A stretch of DNA of 64,000 bases from Diadema setosum (taxonomy: Eukaryota > Echinodermata > Echinoidea > Diadematoida > Diadematidae), in the NCBI GenBank assembly GCA_033980235.1, contig CM067062.1, positions 4,856,696 through 4,920,695 on the forward strand, given 5' to 3'. Below the pieces are notes generated by a model. That model did no database searches. It was not told the DNA's origin and saw only the letters and a program-made list of their open reading frames with translations. The position numbers and the translations under genes were made by a program. How positions within the stretch are numbered: the stretch's first letter is position 1; each line of letters begins with the position of its first letter. Shown here in pieces: positions 26,122 through 38,100 of the stretch.

Positions 26122-29100
26122 TGAGCGCTTTTGTTTGCTGTGAAGAAATCCGGGGAATTCGAGAGTGTCAACAATGGTGTCCCCATTTCATGGTGCGAGC
26201 GGCCGTGCCGTGTGAGCACCATTCCCCAGTTTGCCGGCCGACCCTTCGGCTGCTTCCTCTGAGTACTGGTACAAGAACTGCGGTGGTTGTTGGCTGGGAC
26301 CAAGCAAGTATAGTGCTAGTGGTGGAGGGAGACCAAGCTTCTGTCTTTGATGGGTGCATGTGACTGGCTGGCCTTGTGTTGGCATTTGCTGGGAAATTTG
26401 ACAACCAAGCTTGTCCACATTTGAAGCCACCATTGTTTCCTATCATCAACTCGGTTGCGTTGCTTGACTGTTGGCAGTGCCAGAGAGCTACGAGGAAATC
26501 ATTTTGATTTTTATAGTCATTCAAAGGAGCTGAGGCTAGAAAGTGTAAAGTCATGAACAGTCCTCAGCAGTGGTGATTGATGAGGACACTGATGGGAGAA
26601 GAGTGTTTGGATAGAAATCCCAGCCATGGATTAGGACCAAAGCTTTGCATCCAACAAGTGGCATAGACTTCAGCCTGGAGTGGATATACTGAGTTTCTAG
26701 TGCCAGGGGAGGGAGAACCCATGCAGGCCTACCTCACCAGCTGTCGCTTTCGTGCTGTTGATTAATGCTGTCACCATTCTCACTCTCTCTTAAACCTGAA
26801 TGGGATTTATTAGCGGCCAAAGGGGATTTATTTTACTAACTGACAATCATGTCCCATCAACACTTCACAAGTTAACTTCACTGTGAGTGTATGTGCCTAT
26901 GGTGTTTGTGTGAGCTAGTGTCTATAAAGTAGTTCATCATGCCTGGAGTTATACGGAAACACGCCCATGGATACCATTATCTGAGTAAGTCAACCTGTGA
27001 AGTATATCCCTTTAATTTGTATTTTGTATTTAAGTATTCAATAATGGGGGTACGTGCGTCATTATATTATGCTGGTTTACTCATGCAAGTGTATAAAGAA
27101 ACTAAAGCTGCACATTGGGTTCTGTGAAGCCTAATATGTGGTTATAAAATCTTCGAATGAATATATCAAATCCTCTCATTCAAATAGGTCTATGATTCAT
27201 TTTTAGAAACCCAAGTAACAGTTGCATTGATATATTGCCCCCACCCTTGTGGAATGAGCTATACTGTCTTGTACATGCATAGTGGTACTTGTCTCAATTT
27301 TATAGTGTGTCCCATTCCTATACACTTCAGTTTGATATATCCATATATCTCTTTTGTTTGTCTAGGGGAGTGCAAAGTCTGGACTGACTGGGATCCACTC
27401 GTTTGCAAAGAATGTGGTGTAACTGGTTTGCTGAATTTCAGTTTGACAGTGATCTAATATGTCCTGCTCAATCCCATTCAAACAAGTTCATTGCCAATTT
27501 GTGCTGATACAGTATACCTATTTCTTTTCTCTCTGATTTTAAGTTCAGACATTCGGGCCTTTTCGATATGATTTTAGGAGTAACCAAGTTAGAAATCCCA
27601 CAAAGCATGCATTGCACTATCATATTTCATACCTAATTTTGATCTTTAGTTTGTACCATGTTTCTGCAATCAAATGCAAATTTTGTTATCAAGAGAATCG
27701 GGTGAAACTTGAAGTAAATCAGAAACGTGATTGTATCCTTGCTTGGTGTGATGATATATTCTGTTTCATTTCTTGTCAGAAATCAAAATAGGAAAAAAAC
27801 AAAACAAAACCCACCTAGAATCATTTCAGTGAAAGCAGAAGATGACTTGAACATTTGATCAGCAAGCTGAAATGTCCAGTTCATGTGAGATGGCATCTCC
27901 AAAAAACAACAACAAAACAGGAAGTGTTGTGGTTTGGGAGATTGTTGTAGCAATTAATGGGAACCATGCATTACATTACTCAATAAATGTTCAATCCATG
28001 ACTAAACAAACCAAACTAGAAATGTTGTGGTTATGGAGGTTGTTGTGGCTATGGAAAACAAAACAATGCATTACTATACACACAAGAGAAAACAAACATT
28101 CACATCCATGCAAAAATAAAACAATGACAAAAATAACCTTGGGGAATTCCGTACTAAACTTTAACTGGAGGTTGCAACTGATTGACAAATTGCCCTACAT
28201 CGACGTAAATAAGCACTGAATTGATCAGTGTTTTTTAGTAGTAGCCATGATAAAAAATCATGGGCGTACATACTCGAGCAGGATTCGAACCTACGACCTC
28301 CTGATCACCGGACAGGCGTCATCTCCACTAGACCACCGAAGTAACGGGTGGTGTTACATTTGGAATGTTATTATGAAGCAGAAATGAAGGAGCTAAGGTA
28401 CAGTTTTGGTACATTTCATCGATGCAAAGTGTTTATTCACAATCGTCCAGAAATATCATGATGAAGTTCAATGACAAGTTAAATGACGAGTATGTACATC
28501 AGAGTAAAATATAGAAGTATCAAGATGCAGGAGAGAGAGCAATATCAAGTCGAGGTTGACTCTCTGATGTCGAAATCATGATCTCTCTTGGGGCCTTGGA
28601 AAGAACACCAAACTTGGAAATGTTCAATGAGTGATGGGTGAGAATTTTGGTAAGACAACCAATCAAAAAGGGATAACTAAAAAGAGTGACCAAAGGGGCT
28701 GTCCTAAGGGGTGATGTTTGACCAATTAAAAGAGGGGGATTCTTTTGTGGAGGAGGAAGTATTATAAGATAAGGGGCAGACAAAGAGTCTGGTGGTTCAC
28801 AAGGTGTGTGTATATAATCTTTGGGTAATTAAACCAAGGACAAAGAAGGGTTGTTACAAGGGTGATTGAATGACTCTTTGATGTAAACATCAAACAAGGG
28901 TAATTAACAGTAACGACAGGAAATTAATAGTAAATAATCTTGGTGTTATATTCTGGGGTGAGTTTACAAAAACAAGGGAATTTAAGTTGATTCGTTAATG
29001 AACAGGAAGTTATCCCCAAAATATCCTAAATATACATTACATCCCCTTTTGTTAGGAAACAAGGCTCGGGGGGGGGGGGGGGGGGGGGAGGGGGGTTAAA

Positions 29101-32100
29101 ATATTACAAACAAATCAGGCGATGGACTTCAACAATTATTTAGACAACAAACTTTGTGGTGACATAGCGGTGTTTTGCTACTTGGGATCGGTATGTTCAT
29201 TGATTGATATAGAGGTACCAAGTCCAGATAAACGTAAGAAGACGCAAGAGAAACATAGGCTCCGGAGACTGGATTTGTCTTTCAGAGTATATTTATTTCT
29301 TGAGTTTAAGTTAACAACTCAAGACTCCAAAAGTTTACAAGTGCAAGTCGCCTTTACAATAATATCAGAGAGCAATCCGAAGGTGGGATGCTCCCATGGT
29401 GGATGTTGAATCCGAACTCCTCAAGTCTTCTTCAAGACATGATCCAAATCTCTGATCATACATTCAGTCACGAGGATTACACTGTTGTGACACACTATGA
29501 ATGGGTGAATGGGGGTGGAGTCTTCATGTTAAAGAGGGGTTTTAATGGGGCAAAACTTTGGTTGTTATAGGAACAAAGGTGGAACTAGTTTTATTAAAGG
29601 TAGGGAATCCCATTCGCATGCCTTAAATGAAGAATTGTATAAATACAGTGGTATGTTGAAGAGAGTATCATTTTAGAATCTCCCATAAAGTATTGAAAGT
29701 GGAAGGTAACATTTAGTACATTTTTATTGACCGTTAGATTTTGAATTGAATTTTTTTCGGGGCTCACCGTAAATTCCAGTACGTTACTAGGCTACCTTTG
29801 CAGACCCATGCACTGCATGTGTGTCTATCATGTATATTTTGTGAAGAAAGTTCATTAAAACTTGCAAACATTTCTATATACATTCTTGCCACACTATATG
29901 TTATTACATCAGCTCTTATACTTTTAGATTTGTGTTTATAGATAAAAAAAATACAGAAGACTGCAACAAAAAGGCTTAAGTGTGGCTGACACACAGAACT
30001 ACTGAGTAGTTGAGTTTTGTGCATTATTCAAATTGTAGATAACTGTTGACTTCCAAATTTCTCAGCAGTGGTCTAAACAAGTCCCCTGAGGTTCATATTT
30101 AATGTTTTGCTGCATTTTGGGAGGTCTGTAAAAGCATGGACCTACTAGGTCCATGGTAAAAGGTATCCCCTACCTTTAAGGAGGTAGTATTCTTGGATTT
30201 GGAATGAACAACAATTCTAAGTAAACGTTTAGGTTTGGCTTAGCCTGGTCGTAAATTAGATGGGGCTAGAAGTACTCAAGGGATGATGAAGGTCGATGAC
30301 TCACTGGATGAGGAGAGCATTGGTAGGGGTCATTGACTGGTGGAGGTGAACTGGTATATGGGAAGAGGTAGTCATGACTTTGTGTATCATTACACAACAC
30401 TTTCGCCCGACAGCAAGTGTTGGTTCTAATCCTTATAGCATGCAGCGGGTACTGCTTTGTTATTCAAATTCATGAATTTCTTCCGTCGAGATGTTTTCAT
30501 TGCAACTGATTGACAAATTGCCCTACATCGACGTAAATAAGCACTGAATTGATCAGTGTTTTTTAGTAGTGTTTTTTAGTACTAAAAAACACTGATCAAT
30601 TCAGTGCTTATTTACGTCGATGTAGGGCAATTTGTCAATCAGTTGCAATGAAAACATCTCGAAGGAAGAAATTCATGAATTTGAATAACAAAGCAGTACC
30701 CGCTGCATGCTATAAAGTTTAACTGGAGGTGTTGTGGTTATTGAGGTGGTCATGGCAGTGGGAAACAAAATAATGCATTAATTCCTCAGTGAATGTTCTT
30801 TTCATAAAATGTAATGGGCACGACAAAAGAAAGGGAGTTCACACTTCCCACAATTATCACTAAATGTAAACCAAAATGTGCAAAGAAAAGAAAAAAGAAC
30901 CCCTTGCCTTGACTGCTATATAAAGAGCAAACAAACATTCATATCCATGCAAATTTAAAAAAAGTGACAAAAATAACCTAGGGGAATTCCATACTGAACT
31001 TTAATACACTTCAAACTATCATAAAGTGACATCTCATACATGTACAAGTATAGAAAACTGAATGAGAGATACTAAACAAGTAGAGTAAAACAAAAAAAAA
31101 AAAACCCTGCAAAACCAACAGCATTCGCTATATAAAACTTTCGCAAATTGGAACCAATGGCCTTTTTTTTTTTGCAGCATGAAACTTTCACAAATTGGTG
31201 TTCACATTGTGTATTAAAACATTTTCTTATACATATTGCTATTGTGAATCTTGGCTCTTCACAAAACTTGTGAAAGTTTCATACACATGAAAATTCCTGG
31301 TTTTACATTACTGACAGGCAAAGATTGACAAATCTTTGACATTTCATAACTTCCATGCGTTGAAACCAATTTTGATTTGATTTCCATAGTAAGAATTTAC
31401 TCTGTCTATTCAGACTAACTTGTAACTGGCCTGGAACTCCCTTTTAAGTGATTTTTATTGGAGAAAAACTCATAGTTAAGCACCGTGTGGAAACAGAAAT
31501 CAACGAACTCAAAGGGGCAGGAGTTTAACCTCGAGGTTAAGCTTCGTCGTGTGGATGCACGTCGAAGTTAGCGGGCAAGAGCTTAGGGGTTAGGGCCTGT
31601 CGTCTGAACGTAACTATAGTTTTAGAAACTAGCAGTGAAGCACACTCAAGCTTTTCATACTGCCAATGAGTTGTTTCGAAGTGTCTGTACCACCTCAGGA
31701 AGAATTATTCATTTTGATGACAAAGCAATTGAAATTAAACACAAAATGATAACAACGTCCTGATTCCTTCAGACTTTGGACCATGTTGATGTTCCTACAT
31801 ATGCATGTCTCCCACAATTCATATCACGTGGATGATATTGAACCTGTAAAACTGGATATTGGGGCCAGCGTTCCTTTCCTCAGTATGCAGATAGCGTTGG
31901 TGGAAGGCTCAATATCAAATTTCCCCATACATTTCAATGTTGGGTCATTAATGTGGCAATATTTTATGTACTCTTGGGTCAAAGTGTCATCTTCAAGCCA
32001 AGACATACACATTCTCACATTACACACACTCACATGTAATGTATGCTTGTTCTGTAGGAATGTTTTGTCTTTTACTGATAGTGAAAGCTACATATGTAGT

Positions 32101-35100
32101 GTAGAATGTCACAAAAAAGCAGAAAAAAAAAAAGAGAGAAAAAAAAATGATAAAGCTACTTTGACTCCTTCCAGCACCTCACACAGAAATTTGATACTAG
32201 AGTCTTCTGAACATTGCTTAACCAAGTCCATCTTGAATATTACAGTAGATAAATATCCATCGGTTTAGACATGATCATTTTTTTTTTCATTTTTTTTTCA
32301 TTTTTTTTTTTTTTACAAACGAGAGTTGCCAGGGCACAAGATGCTCTCAAGGCATCTAGTCTATGCTATAGAGTAGAGAATATCAGGTCACGGTTCACAT
32401 GTATCATGAGCCTATTAGAGTATGTCAATGGAGCAGACATTTCATAGATTCTCATCATCATATTGATACAGTTCTGCTCTCATTGTCAGACCTCAAATAA
32501 TACAATGTCTATCAATTTACTGTGAAGAATGAAGTGGGACTTAATATCATCTTGCATTGTATCTCTGGTTCAAGTCTACACGTAGCTTTTCTGCATTACA
32601 TAGGTTTTCCATATAAAAAAAATCAGGCTGTACAATCATTTAGTTTTCATGCATTCCATATCAGTGCAGAGTCTGACCCTTATTATGTTATCTGATGATA
32701 AACCCTTTTCAGCTCCTGATCCTTTAAATTTTCTTCTGTTGCTGAGAGTTGAATGGATTATCAGATTTCTTCCAATTCAGTAGCTGGTCACGAAGCCCAA
32801 ATAATGCACAAGGCTTTAATCTTAGAAAATGCCTACAGATGTAGTCTATCAAATCAATGTGATACACACATACATTAATGTACAGTTTGGAGTGGGTTAC
32901 AGAAAAAAAAAAAGAAAATTGAATCCTTTCCCAGTGGAAAAAAAAAAAGTCATGAAACAAATATCTATATTGGACAGAGAAGCATATTCACATTTCTGTT
33001 GAGTCAGGTTTAATAAGGAATGGGACCACTGTGGAATGACATGATATTGAATGAATACTAGTACTCAGATAGAGGAAAGTTGGCCTTATATCACTACTAG
33101 GATTGTTGGCCTTGTTTTGCTGGAAGTCATCGCAGCTCTGGCATCCTTCCTTCCCTCCTGCAATCGGTGGCCGCAAGATACCCAAGCTAATCCCATCGAC
33201 TGAAAAAAAAGACAATGACAACAGCAACAAACAACAAAAAGAAAGTCAAATAAAGGAGTTTGGTATGACCATGCAATACAGTACCTTATGCATGACCTGT
33301 GTGTATACATTGTTAATGATATTTTGAGATAATTTGTCAGAGATTGCAAGTTTCCCAACTGGCTGGGAGTGTGAAACTGTGATTTTGGGAAGAAAATGAA
33401 AGGGGGGGGGGGGGGGAGGGAGGATGTGTGGTTGGGTCAGATACCCCCCCCCCCCCCCCCCCCCCCATTTTTAAGCTTTTTCATGTCGGAATTTGAAATT
33501 GTGCAATTTGGTCCAAACTTATATGTAATACAGTTTCACTTGCATGATTCTCCTCTATTCGTTATGGAAGATGGTATAGTATGCCAAACATAATTTTGAG
33601 CATTTTTATATCCAAATGACTGACATTATTTAGTAAATAGGCAGAATTTTTAGAGACCTCTTTTGACACAGCCATACTAGGTATCTTGTATAGCCACCAT
33701 ATAAATCCAATGTTTATTATTGATCTACATGCTGTATTTTTACTTAATGTTGTCTTTCCGAGAGGCATGAGAAAATTGTTGCTGGGGAGTGTTGAAGTCT
33801 CACGCCAGGCTTGAGACTTGGTAGGTCTACATGGTGAGGCTTGGAGGGGTAACTATTTGTCCCCCCACCCCCCCCCCCCCCCCCATCCCCCATGTATGCT
33901 AACTCCCTATATCAGGGCTGCCAACACTGGAAACTATTGACCGATTCGGGTTCGTTGAGGGCAGCAGACATTTTACGGCACAGGGCGCAGCCATAGTGGG
34001 TGTATCAGCCGACCCCCCCTGCTCTCCCCCACCCCCGGGCAACATGTTTATCACGCACTTGTAACAAAGGTTCGCGCACTAGCAAGCATTCGCGCACTCA
34101 GTACGAGACACCTATTGGCTAAAGCAGTTTTTCATTCTGCGCGCGTGCTAATGTAGGGAGAGGGGTGGGGGAGTGTGGAGGGGGGGTCGGCTGATACACC
34201 CACTATGCCAAAAATACACATAGTGCGTCACAGAATCGGTCAAAAGTTGAGAGTGAGACTCCCATAGGCCAATGCTATAATTTAGGAGTCAAAATGAGTG
34301 AGATCAATAGAAATGCATGCGAATGAAATAAAGTTTTAGAGTGAGAAAGGACCAAAATGCGTGAGTCTCATGCTCATTGCGTGAGAGTTGGCAGCCCTGC
34401 CTATATATTCAATACATATGGGACACTGGGCACAGTAAGCATGGGGTTAAATCAGCAATGTAGAAAACTTTTAAGTGAATGGTTACATGGCTGTTTCTAA
34501 TCAGGCTTGTGTTAAAAATTCTACAAAGTGCAGAGTAAGATGGGTCCAGATATGGATTGTCTCGAGTGCCAACAATGCACGAATGGAATAGCCAAGATAT
34601 TGGATTGACATATGCTGTAGTATCATCTTCCACTCCCTTCCTTCTAAGTAGAGAAGGGCAGTGTCGTGTTGCAGCTTTCTATGTCGCCATGGTTACTGTG
34701 ATGGTATTACCATCTGGGCGTGTCACATTTCCATGTCATGGACGTTACTCGCATGGATGTTTGTTTTCTTACCTTTGACTTCGTCTCCCCAACGCTGCAC
34801 TCTTAATCCCGCGGGAGACAGACACTTGAAATTCTGACCCAAGGGAAATCAGTTCTCGAATTCAAATTCCTTTAAATACAGATGTTGGATGCTCCGCAGA
34901 TTTTGTTCTGCAAGGCATGCATACTCATAGCAGCAATTACACATGGAAGTTTTGACTTATTGAGCTGCATCTGACAAGCATCATTTGTTTAACAGGGAGA
35001 GAAAGTCTTTCCACAGATGTGGTCAAAGGCAGAAGAAGTTGATTGTACAGTGAGTCAACTCATACTTTATTTGTTAAATAAACAAATACCCAACCCCAAA

Positions 35101-38100
35101 GAAAGATATCTTGAACAATTTTTACCTTACAGCAGTGATGGATGCCAACCACTTCCATGTTCAGGATGCACACTGTATTTCATACCCAATTGCCTGATAT
35201 GTGCTGGATTTTTTGAAGAACAAGTCAATTTTTCTTGGGTTATCCACAACTTCTTGTTATTATTTACACTCTACTTAACACTCTACTTCTTAGTCCATCG
35301 ATGCCACCATAAATCACAGGTACATCTCCTTTAAACACCCATTCTTGTGACTATGAGAACTCAGGAGGGGTTTTATAAAATGGTGGAATGCATTGAGCAG
35401 CAACTGTCAGGTGTTGGCATATCCTTCAATGAATGAGGGCATTTATCTATATCTGGAGCATTTGTGGTAATTACTAGGCAGTTTTAATCTCAAAATCCTT
35501 GGAGAGAAACAACAAAATCATTGCAACATAGCCAGTATCAGTGTCAATAACATTGTAAGTATTTGTAGCTATCATGCTCCGACATTGTATTCATGACCAT
35601 CAGAGCGTGACTTAGCATGAAAAATACAAACAGACAAACAAACTAGCTAGGAAAATATTACAGTGGGCTACGTATGTGTGATATTTGTCTTTCTCTTCTT
35701 CTTTTTGAACTGTTAAAATTTGGAAGCCCACCAAGGCTATGATGGCATGATCAAAACATTTGATGACATATGACTGTTAAAGAGGTCACAATTTCCTGAA
35801 AAACATGACAATTTAATAATCTACTTTTGGGGAGTATTTTTAGTCCAATTTTAATTCATCAAAACCTACTAATTCATTGTGTACATAGAGTGCCGATTGG
35901 CACAAAAACCCTCATAGCAATGTACAAAGTCCCTTGTACAGGAAGGGTTAAAGGGACTGTACAGTACTGGTTGAGGTGGGGATTCATGTTTTGAACATTC
36001 CTTGAAGTGTGATAATGAGAAACCTCTTATGAAATATGAAAGAGCGTGTAATTTTAAGAAGGATTCAACGTTTATTTGATGAAAATTGGTTTTGAAATGG
36101 CTGAGATATCCAAAAAAGTGATAATAATAAAAAGCGACAGGCCACAACTTTCTTAGGATTTCTTTGTTTCACCTTGTTTTTGGATATCTCAGCCATTTCA
36201 AAACCGATTTTCATCAAATAAACTTTTGATACCCTTTAGAATTGCATGCTCTTTGACATCTCATAGAGTGGTTTCTGAATATCTCGCAAAACGGTTAAAG
36301 CTAAATCCTCACCTCGACCAGAACTGTACACACCCTTTAAATATGTAGTGGATTGTCAATTTCATAACTTTTTATGGTTTGACAACTAAGTTGAAGGGAT
36401 CCAAGTTATTTGCAAACAAGATAGGTACACTATAATTGTATCTTTAATAGCCTTGAAATCCTATATAGTCCCGCTTCTATCTTGATTTCATGATTTTGTG
36501 ATGTTCTTTTCAGAGCTACTGTTCTTCCAAGTGTGCAGCTCACATATGCTGGCACTGCAAAGTGTTGGTTTGACAAATTGAGGTTAAAGTTCAGGCGTGC
36601 CCACAGTCATTGGAGCCTGAAAATGCCAAAGTTGATCAAATGGTCTCATTCACTACACCTCTCTTGATCATGTGTGTAGTATATTTGGCCACTTGGTTCA
36701 AGTGTTATATTACTTGTGATGTAGGCTGTTTTGTTTTGTGTAGTGCAGAAGCTGTATTCACAAAGGCATTGACTCTCTGAAGTCCACATTGAGCTAAATT
36801 TTTATTCCCCAAAACAGGAACTTTTTCTTGGCTTTTTTTTTTTTGTTAACACTCTTTTAACTCAGATGCATTTATTTTTACTGAAATTCAGTGCATTTTA
36901 AATCCGAGAATCTGCATTAATCTCTATAAATATGACCAAACTACAAAAATTTTCTGCAAACGATATTAAGGCAAAACATGGACATATTTTTAATTGAAAT
37001 TTTTCTGAGGAAATTCTTTCAGTTGGGTATTGTCATTGTTATGATATATTTATGACTTTACTTTACTCACAAGTTTGTTTAACCTGTTTTCCTTGAAATA
37101 TTGAATTGCCATAGACTGCATGACAGTACACATCTGGGGCCTACAAGAGTCAATATTCTACTCTTTTTTTGCATGGTTGTTGAAGAACAGCTAAGTTTTC
37201 CAAAGTCCTTTCTGACTTGTGATACTCGCTTCAGGGCTTTTGAAGCTACAAATTTCAGTGCCTAAAGTTTAAAGGGACTGTATAGTACTGGTTGAGGTGA
37301 GGATTCAGGTTTATGGCATTTTTTTTTTTTGTGTGTGTGAGATAATGAGAAGCCTCCTATGAAATATGAAAGAGCATGTAATTTCAAGAAGGAGTCAACA
37401 TTTTTTTTAATGAAAATTGGCCTTGAAATGCCTGACATATCCAAAAAAAGTGATCTTAATAAAATTGACAGGCCACGACTTATATTAGGATTTCTTTTTT
37501 TGTGTGTGTATTTCCTTGTTTTTAGATATCTCAGTCATTTCAAAACAAATTTTCATCGAACAAACTTATGATTCCCCTTAGAATTGTATGCTCTTTAACA
37601 TTTCATGGAGTGGTTTATAGGTATCTTGGAAAACATTAGCTGAATCCTCACCTCAACCTGTACTGTACAGTCCCTTTAAATCCAGAGCCAGCCACCTGAG
37701 ATTTTGTCAGAAAATAGATGCTATTTGCTCATTCTCCTTTCCACATACACTGTAGCAGCACTTGGGACAATTCCAGGTTTGGTTTATGGGTTATCCTGAT
37801 GGATCAGCTGTCTCACCAAGATGGTGTCATGGTCTTGTGGTCAGCGATGGACACATAGAGATAATGTTCTGACCACCGTGCTCTAATTCCTCCCTGTGAC
37901 ATTAAAAGGCTTCCAAAATGACTCTCTATCACTTTTGTTGCCATGCCAACAGATTCTGCCGAAGAGCCCTCTACAGAAGACAATGGCTTGCCGGAGTCCA
38001 CCACAGACTGCATACAGAACTACCACAACCCGCGGGGTGGGGGCGGAGGGAGTGACTTCCGGGATGGACCTCAACGGGACAATAGCGTGGAAGCTTTGGC

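Larger units (their letters stand above)
15648..37952 (+). other. ATP7 intron 2 (22.3 kb)
   Basis: Phase-1 intron between exon 2 and exon 3, far longer than all others in the gene. I found no further HMA-type exon (no GMxCxxC-like coding), but short exons without a recognisable motif could be missed. It is filled with repeats listed separately: palindromes at 16373, 24580, 25514 and 30433, the TCCGTACG element at 18151, an interspersed repeat at 21601, a hAT-type MITE at 33913 and homopolymer G or C tracts. 26120-26830 is a GC-richer stretch of unknown role. 22010-24570, 26840-27880 and 31320-33390 show nothing that I can name. Confidence 0.7.

Noticed and set aside
26168..26554. Overlapping open frames in the GC-richer block of intron 2
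   Set aside because: No recognisable domain, no splice-compatible structure and competing frames on both strands.
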